A stretch of 64,000 bases of DNA from Desulfovibrio psychrotolerans (GCF_013340305.1 NZ_BLVP01000008.1:297408-361407); one strand, 5' to 3'. Numbered from the stretch's first letter, positions 50,711 to 60,267 are shown. Translations and numbers: made by a program. The notes: a model not told the origin generated them from the letters alone.

Positions 50711-51399
50711 CCATGCGGGATGCGCTGTACGAACTTTCCGACGTGGGACGCGAATATGCCGGCCCTGCGGAAAAGGTGACGGTTCTCAGTGGACTGGACC
50801 TGACAATTGACAACGGCGAGACTATCGCGGTGGTGGGTGCTTCCGGTTCCGGCAAAAGTACCCTCTTGCATCTCTTGGGAACCCTTGATAATCCTACAAG
50901 GGGCACCATACTTTTCCGTGGCAGCGATCTGAACACGCTGTCGCCGGAAGAAAAGGCAGCCCTGCGTAACCGTGAAATAGGGTTTGTTTTTCAGTTCCAT
51001 CATCTGCTGCCGGAGTTCAGCACGGTGGAAAATGTGGCGATGCAGGCGATTATAGGCGGCGTGTCGCGGTCCAAGGCGCTCGGGCTTGCCCGTGAGGCGC
51101 TCGGGCTGGTGGGGTTGCAGGACCGTGTGGAGCACAAGGTAACCACCCTGTCCGGCGGCGAGAGGCAGCGCGCAGCCATTGCACGGGCCATACTTATGCG
51201 GCCCGCTGTTCTGCTGGCCGATGAGCCTACGGGTAACCTTGACGAACGCACCGGGAGCGCCGTTGCCGAACTGCTGCTCAGGCTGAACGAGGAACTGGGC
51301 ATGACACTGGTGATGGTTACCCATAATTTGGAGCTGGCGGGCCTTATGCAACGCCGTCTTGAACTGAGAGCTGGAGAACTGTATGTCCAAACTGTGTAG
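50707..51399 (+). CDS. lolD: Lipoprotein-releasing ABC transporter ATPase LolD
   Basis: Cytosolic ATPase of 230 residues that powers the Lol permease. Walker [10 protein letters not shown] is at about 44-52, the Q-loop region is FVFQFHHLLPEFSTVENVAM with the LolD-type 'F-H-H-L-L-P-E-F', the signature is LSGGERQRAAIARAIL, Walker B is VLLADEPTGNLDE and VMVTHNLELA holds the switch histidine. It overlaps lolC by 4 bases and bamA by 17 bases, so three envelope-assembly genes are translationally linked. Confidence 0.95.
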   Translation: MTMRDALYELSDVGREYAGPAEKVTVLSGLDLTIDNGETIAVVGASGSGKSTLLHLLGTLDNPTRGTILFRGSDLNTLSPEEKAALRNREIGFVFQFHHLLPEFSTVENVAMQAIIGGVSRSKALGLAREALGLVGLQDRVEHKVTTLSGGERQRAAIARAILMRPAVLLADEPTGNLDERTGSAVAELLLRLNEELGMTLVMVTHNLELAGLMQRRLELRAGELYVQTV

Positions 51400-54061
51400 G
51401 CCGGGTCTTGCGGCGGTCCTTTCCCTGCTGTTTCTGCTGGTAGCGGGCAGCGCGTCCGCCTTTGACATCCGGGACACGAAGATTCTCGTGCTGCCCTTTG
51501 AAGTCAACGCCGGAGAAGACATGGCGTATCTGGAGGACAGCCTCCCGGAACTCATCGCCGAACGTCTTGTGGCCAAGGGGTTCGCGGTGGTGCCGCAGAA
51601 TCAGGCGCTTGCGCTTCTTCAGCAGCAGGGCCTTTCAGAGCTTTCCATTGCCGCTGTAAGGGACATTGCCGTCCTTGCAGGGGCAAACTATGCCATCTAC
51701 GGCAGCTTCAATCAGGTGGGTGAGGAACTCTCCATCGATGCCCGCGTGGTAGAAGCCTACGGCCTGCAGGCCGCCAAGCCCGTTTTCATCAACAAGAGCG
51801 GGCTTATCAATATTCTGCCCGCAGTGGATGAACTGGTCGCCACGGCAACCAACGATATGCTCAGCAAAAATACCGTTGCCAACGTGATCATCAAGGGCAC
51901 CAAGGTACTGGACCCCGATGTGGTGCTCATGCGCCTGCGCGTCCGTAAAGGCGACCCGCTGGATGGCAAGACAGTCAATAACGAAATCAAGCGTATCTAC
52001 GAGCTCGGATATTTCAGCGATGTGCAGGCGTCTCTGGACCAGACCCGCGACGGCATGGATCTTGTCTTTACCGTGGTGGAAAAGCCGCGCATTGAAAAGA
52101 TCGTTGTGGAAGGCTCCGATGGCGTGAAGCAGGACGACATTCTGGCCGCCATGAGCACCAAGGTGGGGGCGGTCATGAACGAAAAACTGCTCGCACAGGA
52201 TCTTGAAAAGGTTCTGGAACTCTACCGCAAGGAAGGTTTCTACCTCGCCAAGCTGACGCACAAGGTGGAAGAACATGCCCGTCATTCCGCCAGCCTCATC
52301 ATGACCGTAGAAGAGGGCGAAAAGCTCTATATCAAAGAAGTTACCATCATGGGCGTTGAGCAGCTTGACGCGGGTGATGTGAAGAGCGAACTTGCCCTTT
52401 CGTCCCGTAACATACTGTCGTGGTACACGGGAACCGGCGTTCTGCGTGAAGATTATCTGGAGCGCGACTCCGCCGCCATAGGTGCATACTACCTGAACCG
52501 CGGCTTCATGGACGTTATGGTCGGTGAACCACAGGTAGATTATCAGGAGGACGGCATCGTCGTCACCTTCCGTGTCAAGGAAGGGCAGCGCTACAAGGTG
52601 GGCAACATTTCGTTCAAGGGCGATCTCATCGAACCGGACGACAAGCTGCTTTCCATCGTGGAGATCGACGAGTGGAAGAAAAAGGAAACCTTCCTCAACT
52701 ACTCCGTCATCAAGGACGATACCAACAAACTTACCGAATACTACGCCAAGCATGGCTACGCCTATGCTGAGGTAAACTTCGATACCCAGAGAGCCGACGG
52801 CGAAACCATTGATCTGGTGTATACTGTTTCCAAGAAGAACAAGGTTTACGTGCGCAACGTAAACATCGAAGGAAACTCCCATACCCGTGATAACGTGATC
52901 CGCCGCGAATTGGCCCTTTCCGATGGCGAAGCCTTTGACGGTGATAAGCTGCAACGCAGCAACAGAAACCTGAACTCGCTGGGCTACTTTGCCGCTGCCG
53001 AAGTGGAAATGGTGCCCACCGGCAATCCCGATGAAGTGGACCTGAAGGTTAAGGTCAAAGAGCAGAACACCGGGGCACTGCTTGCCGGTGTGGGCTGGAA
53101 CACATGGGGCGGGGTCGGCGTTTCCGGCTCCATCCGCGAAAGTAACCTGTGGGGCAAAGGCTACGCCGGTTCGCTTACCGGCTCGTTCAGCAAGGAAACC
53201 ACACGTTATGATCTTGGTTTCCTGAACCCGCGCGTCTACGACTCCGTCTACTCGCTGGGACTGAACACCTACATCGCAGACAGCTCTTATGATGACTACG
53301 ACATCAAGACCATAGGCGGCACCGTGGTCGTGGGCAGGCCCATCACGGACAGAACCAAGGTCTTTGTCGGGTACCGGCTGGACAGCTACGAAATCTACAA
53401 CGTGGATGAAAACGCTTCAGACACCATCAAGGATGACGAAGGCAACCGGTTCGCAAGCGTTGCCTCCGCCACTGTCGTGCGCTCCACCGTTGACGACGCC
53501 AAGCGGCCCACATCCGGTACCTTTACCCGCGTATTCAGCGAATACGGCGGCGGTGTCCTGCAGGGCGATGACAATTTCATCAAGGTTATTGCAGAAACAC
53601 GTGCCTATTACGCCCTGAACAAGAACAACGTGCTCATGGGTATGGTCAAGGGCGGCGGGCTGTTCCGCAGCGAATCGGGCGATGATGTGCCCCTGGTGGA
53701 ACGTTTCTGGATAGGCGGCATCAACTCTGTCCGCGGCTATAAACGCTCTGACTTCGCCGTCCGTGACAAAAACGGCGACAAGATCGGCGGCACGCGCATG
53801 GCCTACACCAACCTTGAATACCAATGGTACTTCAACAACGAACTCGGCATGCAGCTTGTGCCCTTCTTTGATGCCGGTGTGAACATCGACGACGAATACG
53901 GGCGCGATGCACAAAACGGCTTCCTGAGCAGCGTGGGTCTTGAATGGCGATGGAAGTCGCCCATGGGCGACCTGCGCTTTGCCTACGGCTTGCCTCTGAA
54001 CAAGGTGGACGGCAAGCAGCGCAGCCCGCGGTTCGAATTCGCCATGGGGCAGACCTTCTAA
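51383..54061 (+). CDS. bamA: Outer-membrane beta-barrel assembly protein BamA with extra N-terminal domain
   Basis: Core of the BAM complex, inserting beta-barrel proteins into the outer membrane. Predicted 892 residues. A signal peptide (cut after SASA, residue 26) is followed by a domain of about 135 residues not found in E. coli BamA: ILVLPFEVNAGEDMAYLEDS, then LVAKGFAVVPQNQA and LAGANYAIYGSFNQVGEELS, the pattern of a TolB-N/CsgG-like fold. POTRA repeats follow from about residue 165 to 550, then the barrel, with the L6 motif VRGYKRSDF (family VRGY/F) and the C-terminal signal EFAMGQTF ending in Phe. The gene overlaps lolD by 17 bases. Confidence 0.93.
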   Translation: MSKLCRPGLAAVLSLLFLLVAGSASAFDIRDTKILVLPFEVNAGEDMAYLEDSLPELIAERLVAKGFAVVPQNQALALLQQQGLSELSIAAVRDIAVLAGANYAIYGSFNQVGEELSIDARVVEAYGLQAAKPVFINKSGLINILPAVDELVATATNDMLSKNTVANVIIKGTKVLDPDVVLMRLRVRKGDPLDGKTVNNEIKRIYELGYFSDVQASLDQTRDGMDLVFTVVEKPRIEKIVVEGSDGVKQDDILAAMSTKVGAVMNEKLLAQDLEKVLELYRKEGFYLAKLTHKVEEHARHSASLIMTVEEGEKLYIKEVTIMGVEQLDAGDVKSELALSSRNILSWYTGTGVLREDYLERDSAAIGAYYLNRGFMDVMVGEPQVDYQEDGIVVTFRVKEGQRYKVGNISFKGDLIEPDDKLLSIVEIDEWKKKETFLNYSVIKDDTNKLTEYYAKHGYAYAEVNFDTQRADGETIDLVYTVSKKNKVYVRNVNIEGNSHTRDNVIRRELALSDGEAFDGDKLQRSNRNLNSLGYFAAAEVEMVPTGNPDEVDLKVKVKEQNTGALLAGVGWNTWGGVGVSGSIRESNLWGKGYAGSLTGSFSKETTRYDLGFLNPRVYDSVYSLGLNTYIADSSYDDYDIKTIGGTVVVGRPITDRTKVFVGYRLDSYEIYNVDENASDTIKDDEGNRFASVASATVVRSTVDDAKRPTSGTFTRVFSEYGGGVLQGDDNFIKVIAETRAYYALNKNNVLMGMVKGGGLFRSESGDDVPLVERFWIGGINSVRGYKRSDFAVRDKNGDKIGGTRMAYTNLEYQWYFNNELGMQLVPFFDAGVNIDDEYGRDAQNGFLSSVGLEWRWKSPMGDLRFAYGLPLNKVDGKQRSPRFEFAMGQTF

Positions 54062-54073
54062 GTACAACGTTAC

Positions 54074-54105
54074 ACAGGGGGCGCGGTGCAGACTGCGCCC
54101 CCTGT
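54074..54105 (+). terminator. Stem-loop after bamA
   Basis: Perfect 11-bp stem ACAGGGGGCGC (54074-54084), 10-base loop, GCGCCCCCTGT (54095-54105). The T-rich tail is weak (CCGTTTC), so it may be a partial terminator or an mRNA 3'-end stabiliser. Confidence 0.5.
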
Positions 54106-54263
54106 CCGTTTCAGCATCGGATATCTGTTTCGGGTTGCATCCGCAGGTATGTTCCAGTAGGCTGCCGGGGACGATATGTAAGGAAGGAGCTTCGGGCATG
54201 AGCTGCGTTCCTCCTCAATCCGAAATCCATACTCTTGTTATTTCAGGTCCATATTGATTCATA

Positions 54264-56186
54264 ATGGAAATGTTTGTTTTCCGATCGGGTAAGCTGGCAG
54301 CACTGCTGCTCTGTCTGTTGTGCATCTTCCTTCTTTTGCCGCATGTGGCCCGGGCATCCACCACTGCGGAATACCAGAATGCATATCAGGCTTTCCGGTC
54401 ACTCTCAGGCGATGAAAAGCGCGCCAATTTCCGCTCCCACTGGAAACAGCTGGAAGAGCGGTTTCTTGCCGTGTTCAAGCGTGACCCTAACGGAGCCAAC
54501 GCACCCAAGGCGCTGTTCTATGCTGCCCGTGTGAACGAGGAGCTGGGCAAGCGTTCTTTTCTGGCTTCGGATTTCAAGACGGCAGCCGACTATTACGGCC
54601 GTGTTGCTTCGCGTTTTCCCAAGCATAGCTGGTCTGATGACAGCCTCTACCGCCGCGCCGAGTTGTACTACAACAATCTCAATGATCCGGAGTCCGCACT
54701 GGCGGACCTGAACACGATTCTCAAACAATATCCCAAGGGGGATATGTTTGCCCGCGCCCGCGAACTGCATCGCCGCATCAGTGGTGAAAAGGCCGCAGCC
54801 AAAGCTTCTCCTCCCGCAAAGGCGGCAGCGGCACCCGGTCAGGCCCAAACAAAGCAGGCCCAGACTAAGCAGGCTCCGCAGGCCCAGCCGCAGCCCGCAA
54901 AACAGATCCAGCCCGTTCCCGACGTTGCCCCGCCGTCCGTTCAGGAACCGGCACGGCAAAGCCAGCCGGTCGCTGCGGGCGGGCTTATGGAATTGCACGA
55001 AATCCGGTATCAGGGCAGCAACGAATACACCCGTATCGTCCTCAACGTAACGGGCGAAGTTCCCTACCAGTACCAGATCCTGCCGGAGGACAAGAAGCTC
55101 GGGCTTCCCTTCCGGCTGTACGTGGACCTTAAGGGGACTACCCTTGGTTCCCGTGTGGACAGCGAACTGACCATAGCGGACGGCATTCTGCGCCGGGTAC
55201 GCACCGGAACGCCCAATCCGGGGGTAAGCCGTGTTGTGCTGGATTTCGAAGCTGTACAGAAATACACGGTTTTTTCGCTCGATAATCCCTACCGCATCAT
55301 CATAGACGTAACTTCCTCCAAGGTGGCTGTCGCGGATGCGGCAAAACCGGCGGCACCCCGCACGGAACCGGAACCTGCGAAGCAGGCTGCGGCAAAACCG
55401 GCCCCTGCCAAAAAGGCAGAGCAGTCCCCTGCAAAGAAGGAGCCCTACGTTGTTCCCCCCGGTGGCAAGGAACAGGCGGGCGATCTTGTCAAGCAGCTGG
55501 GCCTGACCGTAAAGACCATCATGCTTGATCCCGGCCACGGAGGAAAAGACCCCGGTGCCGTGGCGCACGGTATTCAGGAAAAAAACTATGTTCTGCGTGT
55601 GGCCAAGATGGTGGGCGACCGCCTTACCAAGAAAGGCTTCACGGTCCTGTATACAAGAACCAAGGATGTCTTCGTGCCGCTTGAGGAGCGAACTGCCATG
55701 GCAAACGTGCGCAAGGCAGACATGTTCATCTCCTTTCACATAAACGCGCACCGCAGCGCTTCCGTCGTGGGGCTGGAAACCTACTACCTTGACCTCGCCA
55801 GTTCCGAGAGTGCTGTCCGCGTGGCCGCGCGGGAAAACGCGGTGAGCGAAAAGCGCATCAGCGACCTGCAGTTCATTCTCACCGACCTGATGCTCAATTC
55901 CAAGATGCAGGAATCCAAGGATCTGGCTTCGCTTATCCAGAAGAACATGGTGGGGCAGGCCCGTTCCGGCGGATTTTCGGTCAAGGACAACGGCGTACGC
56001 AGCGCACCGTTTTATGTGCTCATGGGAGCAAAGATGCCGTCCGTTCTTGTAGAATTGGGCTACTGCACCAACAGGGAAGAGGCGCGGCGCATCCAATCTG
56101 ACAAATATTTGGAAAAAATGGCTGATGGCATCGTCAAAGGGGTGGATTTGTACACCCGGCAATTGGAAAAATATGCCGCCATGTAA
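54264..56186 (+). CDS. N-acetylmuramoyl-L-alanine amidase (AmiC-type) with TPR-like and AMIN regions
   Basis: Periplasmic zinc amidase that cuts the bond between MurNAc and the stem peptide, used in daughter-cell separation. Predicted 640 residues. The signal segment is about residues 10-30. Helical tetratricopeptide-like repeats run from about 35 to 170 (APKALFYAARVNEELGKRSF, DDSLYRRAELYYNNLNDPES). A Lys/Ala/Gln/Pro-rich linker follows, then an AMIN domain (about 238-345, LHEIRYQGSNEYTRIVLNVT), a second linker, and Amidase_3 (about 417-635): MLDPGHGGKDPGAV and SFHINAHRS carry the zinc histidines, and VLVELGYCTNREEA the catalytic glutamate. The AMIN domain would recruit it to the septum or to peptidoglycan. 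Confidence 0.93.
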   Translation: MEMFVFRSGKLAALLLCLLCIFLLLPHVARASTTAEYQNAYQAFRSLSGDEKRANFRSHWKQLEERFLAVFKRDPNGANAPKALFYAARVNEELGKRSFLASDFKTAADYYGRVASRFPKHSWSDDSLYRRAELYYNNLNDPESALADLNTILKQYPKGDMFARARELHRRISGEKAAAKASPPAKAAAAPGQAQTKQAQTKQAPQAQPQPAKQIQPVPDVAPPSVQEPARQSQPVAAGGLMELHEIRYQGSNEYTRIVLNVTGEVPYQYQILPEDKKLGLPFRLYVDLKGTTLGSRVDSELTIADGILRRVRTGTPNPGVSRVVLDFEAVQKYTVFSLDNPYRIIIDVTSSKVAVADAAKPAAPRTEPEPAKQAAAKPAPAKKAEQSPAKKEPYVVPPGGKEQAGDLVKQLGLTVKTIMLDPGHGGKDPGAVAHGIQEKNYVLRVAKMVGDRLTKKGFTVLYTRTKDVFVPLEERTAMANVRKADMFISFHINAHRSASVVGLETYYLDLASSESAVRVAARENAVSEKRISDLQFILTDLMLNSKMQESKDLASLIQKNMVGQARSGGFSVKDNGVRSAPFYVLMGAKMPSVLVELGYCTNREEARRIQSDKYLEKMADGIVKGVDLYTRQLEKYAAM

Positions 56187-56192
56187 CACTTC

Positions 56193-56222
56193 TTGACGTT
56201 CAAGAGTGTTGGGGGCTATTCC
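56193..56222 (+). promoter_or_regulatory. Possible promoter upstream of ompH-lpxD
   Basis: TTGACG (56193-56198), 17-18-base spacer, CTATTC/TATTCC (56216-56222). Start near 56229, giving a leader of about 95 bases to ompH. The -10 is weak. Confidence 0.35.
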
Positions 56223-56322
56223 TCTGCATCACGCCCGCAGCGGTTTGGGTGGCGGATTGATCCGCAGCGGGTAATCGTATCACAAAGCAATTTTCACATG
56301 GTGAATAAAGGAGTTACAGCCA

Positions 56323-56847
56323 ATGCGTAAGATTCTTTTCCTTACTCTCGTTCTTCTGGTGGCGAGCGTGGTTCCTGCTGCTGCAGGCAAATTCGGTTAC
56401 ATCGACTCCATGACTTTGGCCACCGAATCCGAACCGGCCAAGGCAGCACAGGAGAAGATGAAGGGAGACTTCGGCGCGGAAGCCAAGACCGTGGAGAATC
56501 TGGCGAAAGATCTGGAAAAGAAGATGCAGGAACTGCAGGTGCAGGCTGCTGCTCTTTCCGAAGCCGCACGTGAAGACAAAAAGGTGGAACTGCTGCGCAT
56601 GCGCCGCGATGTGGAAGACAAGCAGCGCGCCCTTGCCCGCAAGGTGCAGGCAGCCAACGAAAGCGTGCGCAAATCCATCTCTACCATGATTCTCATGGCC
56701 ACGCAGGACTTTGCCAAGAAGAACCAGTACGACATCATCTTTGACCGCTCCTATCCTTCCATGGTGCATGCAGAGCCCGCTCTGGATGTGACCAAGGAAG
56801 TGATGGTTGAACTGAACCGCATCTACCGCGAAAACAAGAAGAAGTAG
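56323..56847 (+). CDS. Periplasmic chaperone OmpH/Skp family
   Basis: Predicted 174-residue periplasmic chaperone that holds unfolded outer-membrane proteins on their way to BAM. It has a signal peptide ([20 protein letters not shown], cut after AAA-G near residue 22), then [20 protein letters not shown], the OmpH start, and a long coiled coil (about 45-125) making the tentacle helices of the trimer. The strand [19 protein letters not shown] near the end is usual. GGAG lies upstream of the ATG. It stands between the amidase and lpxD, a common place for skp in Gram-negative lpx operons. Confidence 0.92.
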   Translation: MRKILFLTLVLLVASVVPAAAGKFGYIDSMTLATESEPAKAAQEKMKGDFGAEAKTVENLAKDLEKKMQELQVQAAALSEAAREDKKVELLRMRRDVEDKQRALARKVQAANESVRKSISTMILMATQDFAKKNQYDIIFDRSYPSMVHAEPALDVTKEVMVELNRIYRENKKK

Positions 56848-56852
56848 GCAGC

Positions 56853-57881
56853 ATGGCGCGCAGGCTTTCCGACATAGCCGCGGAACTGGGGCTGGACCTG
56901 CGGGGCGAAGACATGGATGTCGCCGGGGTGAACACCCTTGAGGCGGCAGGGCCGGATGAGATAAGCTTTCTGGCCAATCCCAAGTACGTTCCGCAACTGG
57001 CTTCCACGCGGGCGGGGGCTGTCATCTGTAGTGCCGATTTCGCCGGAGAGGTGAAAAGGGCCCTAGTCAGCGACAATCCCTATCTGGACTTCGGACGCTG
57101 CGTCTCGCTGTTTGCCAAGGCGCAGGGCACGCTCTCCGGCGTGCATCCCATGGCGTGCATAGACCCTGCGGCCAGGGTCGCGGAAGGCTGTACCGTTTAC
57201 CCCTTTGCCTACATCGGGCCGCGTGCCGTGGTAGGGGAGGGAACGGTGCTCTTTCCCGGCTGTTACGTGGGCGAAGACTGTAGCATAGGCAGGGGCTGCA
57301 TACTGTATCCCAACGCAGTGCTCATGGCGGGAACTGTTATCGGCGACGAATGCATTCTCCATGCGGGCGTGGTGCTCGGTGCAGACGGCTTCGGGTTCGT
57401 TCCCACGTCGTTCGGTATTCAAAAGATCCCGCAGATCGGCACTGTGCAGATAGGCAGTGATGTGGAAATAGGTGCCAACACCACTATTGACCGCGCGGTG
57501 CTTGGTGTTACCTCGGTGGGCGACTCCACCAAGATAGACAATCTGGTGCAGATAGGCCACAATGTGCAGATGGGCGGGCAGTGCCTGATCATCTCGCAGG
57601 TGGGCATTTCCGGTTCCACCAAGGTGGGGAATAACGTCACCATGGCAGGGCAGGCTGGCATTGCCGGGCATCTTTCCATAGGCGATGGCGTAACGCTGGG
57701 GCCCAAGGCGGGCGTTGCCAAGGATATACCCGCAGGGCAGACCATGGGCGGCACCCCCGCCGTGGACAAGGGAACCTACATGCGTACCCTCTCGGTCATG
57801 CCCAAGCTGCCGGATATGTACAAACGGCTGCAGCGGCTCGAAAAAGAGCTGGCTGAGCTGAAGAATGGAGCGGAGAAATAG
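56853..57881 (+). CDS. lpxD: UDP-3-O-acylglucosamine N-acyltransferase LpxD
   Basis: Third step of lipid A synthesis: transfers a hydroxyacyl chain from ACP to the amine of UDP-3-O-acylglucosamine. Predicted 342 residues, standard length. The N-terminal uridine-binding domain runs to about residue 100 ([20 protein letters not shown]), then the left-handed beta-helix of hexapeptide repeats (about 105-310), with [20 protein letters not shown] and the catalytic-histidine segment [15 protein letters not shown]. It ends in a helical segment ([16 protein letters not shown]). Five bases after ompH; fabZ follows after four. Confidence 0.96.
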   Translation: MARRLSDIAAELGLDLRGEDMDVAGVNTLEAAGPDEISFLANPKYVPQLASTRAGAVICSADFAGEVKRALVSDNPYLDFGRCVSLFAKAQGTLSGVHPMACIDPAARVAEGCTVYPFAYIGPRAVVGEGTVLFPGCYVGEDCSIGRGCILYPNAVLMAGTVIGDECILHAGVVLGADGFGFVPTSFGIQKIPQIGTVQIGSDVEIGANTTIDRAVLGVTSVGDSTKIDNLVQIGHNVQMGGQCLIISQVGISGSTKVGNNVTMAGQAGIAGHLSIGDGVTLGPKAGVAKDIPAGQTMGGTPAVDKGTYMRTLSVMPKLPDMYKRLQRLEKELAELKNGAEK

Positions 57882-57885
57882 CCTC

Positions 57886-58368
57886 ATGACGCAATCTACC
57901 CCCAATTCGACCAATTCGCCCAATTCGTTCGACATACGGAAGATTCTGGGACTGCTGCCCCACAGGTATCCTTTCCTGCTGGTGGACCGTGTGCTGGATT
58001 TCACGCCCAACCAGAGTATTGTGGCCTATAAAAATGTGACCCTGAACGAACCGTTCTTTCAGGGGCATTTCCCCGGCATGCCTGTAATGCCGGGGGTGCT
58101 CATCCTTGAGGCTATGGCCCAGACCGGCGGCATTCTGGTCATAAAAAGCACAGATACCACCATAGAGGACAAGCTGTTCCTCTTCACCGGCATGGAAAAG
58201 GTGCGCTTCCGCAAGCCCGTATACCCCGGTGACCGGCTGGAACTGCATTGCAGCCTCATCCGCCACAAGCTCAAGCTGTGGAAGATGGAGGGCAAGGCGT
58301 ATGTGGACGGCAAGCTCGCCGCAGAGGCGGAAATGACCGCTGCCATCATGAACAAGGAGGAGATGTAA
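57886..58368 (+). CDS. fabZ: 3-hydroxyacyl-ACP dehydratase FabZ
   Basis: Cytosolic dehydratase of type II fatty-acid synthesis, converting 3-hydroxyacyl-ACP to the enoyl form and so competing with LpxA and LpxD for hydroxyacyl-ACP. Predicted 160 residues. [17 protein letters not shown] and the catalytic [20 protein letters not shown] with the histidine, followed by LEAMAQTGG with the catalytic glutamate, are intact. About 18 Asn/Ser/Thr-rich residues at the N-terminus ([11 protein letters not shown]) are extra and repetitive. The ATG at 57886 is chosen for its GGAG/CGGAG upstream; an ATG at 57865 inside lpxD is less likely. Confidence 0.95.
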   Translation: MTQSTPNSTNSPNSFDIRKILGLLPHRYPFLLVDRVLDFTPNQSIVAYKNVTLNEPFFQGHFPGMPVMPGVLILEAMAQTGGILVIKSTDTTIEDKLFLFTGMEKVRFRKPVYPGDRLELHCSLIRHKLKLWKMEGKAYVDGKLAAEAEMTAAIMNKEEM

Positions 58369-59154
58369 GTGGCTTCCCAGATACATCCTTCCGCGTTCAT
58401 AGCTCCCGGCGCGCAGTTGGGTGCAGATGTCGTGGTGGGCCCGTGCGCTGTCATTGAAGATGATGTCGTCATCGGCGACCGCAGCCGCATAGATGCCTTT
58501 GCCTCCGTGAAGCGGTTCACCCGCATGGGCACAGACAACCATATCCATTCCTACGCCCTTGTGGGCGGCGAACCGCAGGATCTTAAGTTCGCCGGAGAGG
58601 AAAGCTGGCTGGAAATGGGCAACGGCAATTCCGTGCGCGAATTCGCCACCCTGCACCGTGGCACCGCCGGCGGCGGCGGACTCACGCGCGTGGGCAACGG
58701 CAACCTCTTTATGGCCTACACCCATGTGGCACACGACTGCCAGTTGGGTAACGAGATCGTTATGTCCAACGGAGCCACCCTTGCAGGGCATGTCTCCGTG
58801 GACAGCCGCGCCATTCTGGCAGGGCTTTCCGCCGTGCATCAGTTTGTGCGCATAGGTGCCTATGCCTTTGTGGGCGGCATGAGCGGCATAAGTCAGGACC
58901 TGCCTCCCTTCATGCTGGCCGTGGGCAACCGGGCCGGGGTGCATGGCCCCAACCTTGTGGGTCTGCGCCGTCTTCAGGCTTCCCGTGAACTTATCGCCGC
59001 GCTCAAGAGCGCCTTTCGTCTTGTCTGGCACTCCGACACCCCCCGCAAGGAAGCGTTGGAGCAGCTGGAGTACGAGTACGGCGTCTTTCCGGAGATTCTC
59101 TCCTTTGTTGAATTTGTGCGGGCCAGCGAGCGCGGTATTCTACCCGCCGATTAA
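58369..59154 (+). CDS. lpxA: UDP-N-acetylglucosamine acyltransferase LpxA
   Basis: First step of lipid A synthesis: puts a hydroxyacyl chain on O3 of UDP-GlcNAc. Predicted 261 residues, the normal size. It starts with GTG directly after the fabZ stop (TAA GTG). Left-handed beta-helix to about residue 185 with AFIAPGAQLGADVVVGPCAV, the catalytic histidine segment AYTHVAHDCQLGNEIVMSNG, and GGMSGISQDLPPFMLAVGN. The C-terminal helical domain includes LVGLRRLQASRELIAALKSA. A strong terminator follows, so lpxA ends the block led by ompH or lysS. Confidence 0.96.
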   Translation: MASQIHPSAFIAPGAQLGADVVVGPCAVIEDDVVIGDRSRIDAFASVKRFTRMGTDNHIHSYALVGGEPQDLKFAGEESWLEMGNGNSVREFATLHRGTAGGGGLTRVGNGNLFMAYTHVAHDCQLGNEIVMSNGATLAGHVSVDSRAILAGLSAVHQFVRIGAYAFVGGMSGISQDLPPFMLAVGNRAGVHGPNLVGLRRLQASRELIAALKSAFRLVWHSDTPRKEALEQLEYEYGVFPEILSFVEFVRASERGILPAD

Positions 59155-59183
59155 TCGTTCGCCGCACTGTACCCGGCATGCAA

Positions 59184-59216
59184 CGGGAGAAAGGCGCGGC
59201 CTTTCTCCCGTTTTTT
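59184..59216 (+). terminator. Strong intrinsic terminator after lpxA
   Basis: Stem CGGGAGAAAGG (59184-59194), loop CGCGG, CCTTTCTCCCG (59200-59210), then six T. Eleven perfect pairs. Confidence 0.9.
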
Positions 59217-59244
59217 CGTGGCAACGTGGCCTCATGAGGATCGT

Positions 59245-60066
59245 ATGGCGCAGGAAAACATAGGCATAGTGGCCGGCGGCGGCCAGTTCCCGGCTCTCGT
59301 GGCACGGGGCGCGCGTGAGGCCGGAATGGGCGTGGTCATGTGCGGTTTTCACGGCCACACAGACCCCGCGCTGGCATCCGTGGCTGACCAGTTCAGCATG
59401 TTGCATCTGGGCGCACTGAACAAGCTCATCGAATTTTTCCGGTCGCGCGGCGTGCGCCGTCTGTGCTTTGCGGGTGCCATAAGCAAGCCCCGCGCACTGG
59501 ATCTGCGGCCCGATTTCCGCGCCGCCAAGGTGCTGTTCCGTCTGCGTTCCAAAGGGGACGACGTGCTGCTGCGCGCAGTGATGGAAGAACTGCAGTCCGA
59601 AGGCCTCGCCATCGTGCAGGCGGCGGAACTCGTTCCAGGTCTGCGCGGGCCGGACGGCGTGGTTTCCCGCAGGCAACCCACGCAGGAAGAATGGGAAGAC
59701 CTGCGTTACGGCTGGCCCATTGCCGCTGCCATAGGGCGGCTGGACATAGGGCAGTGCATTGTGGTCAAGCGCGGCATGGTTGTCGCTGTGGAGGGGCTGG
59801 AGGGCACGGATGCCGCGTTGCGCCGGGGGGCGGAACTGGGCGGCGCGGGCTGTGTGGCCATCAAGATCGTGAAACCCGGACAGGACGAGCGCATAGACCT
59901 GCCCGCCATAGGCTCGGCGACCATGCGGACATTGGTGGAAGGGGGCTATTCCTGCCTTGCCTACCATGCCGGAAAGACATTGTTTTTTGATCGTGAAGAG
60001 GCGCTGGCACTGGCAGATGCCCACTCGCTGGCGGTGGTGGGGCTGGACGATGCGTTCGGCAGGTAG
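59245..60066 (+). CDS. lpxI: UDP-2,3-diacylglucosamine pyrophosphatase LpxI
   Basis: Hydrolyses UDP-2,3-diacylglucosamine to lipid X and UMP in lipid A synthesis, replacing LpxH in many non-enteric bacteria. Predicted 273 residues (DUF1009 family). Marks are IGIVAGGGQFPALVARGARE at the start, the conserved RRLCFAGAISKPRALDLRPD, and the C-terminal part with VVKRGMVVAVEGLEGTDAAL, CVAIKIVKPGQDERIDLPAI and GSATMRTLVEGGYSCLAYHA. GAGG lies before the ATG at 59245. It follows lpxA after a strong terminator, so it either depends on read-through or has its own promoter; none was clear. Confidence 0.93.
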   Translation: MAQENIGIVAGGGQFPALVARGAREAGMGVVMCGFHGHTDPALASVADQFSMLHLGALNKLIEFFRSRGVRRLCFAGAISKPRALDLRPDFRAAKVLFRLRSKGDDVLLRAVMEELQSEGLAIVQAAELVPGLRGPDGVVSRRQPTQEEWEDLRYGWPIAAAIGRLDIGQCIVVKRGMVVAVEGLEGTDAALRRGAELGGAGCVAIKIVKPGQDERIDLPAIGSATMRTLVEGGYSCLAYHAGKTLFFDREEALALADAHSLAVVGLDDAFGR

Positions 60067-60127
60067 CCGTCCGGCTGGTAGTCATTCGGCATGTCCGGGA
60101 GCCTGAACGGATCTGCCACCGAGCAGA

Positions 60128-60160
60128 ACAGGCCCGCAGGCATACGGCGGGCTGTTTTTT
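60128..60160 (+). terminator. Intrinsic terminator after lpxI
   Basis: Stem ACAG-G-CCCGC with GCGGG-CTGT (one bulged G), 60128-60154, then six T. It lies about 60 bases past the lpxI stop. Confidence 0.7.
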
Positions 60161-60267
60161 CAACACCGGATGCGAGTGCGTGCTCAGGTCTTCAGTGTGT
60201 CGCAGGCGCTCTTCATGGCGATACCGCTTTGCCCACAGACGGGCAGACCATACAGGAGGAAGTTCCC

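Noticed and set aside
51635-52954. 439-residue minus-strand open frame inside bamA
   Set aside because: Lies wholly within the POTRA-coding part of bamA and is a shadow of it.
54405-56189. 594-residue minus-strand open frame opposite the amidase
   Set aside because: The amidase is unmistakable on the plus strand; the reverse frame shows no family or start signal.
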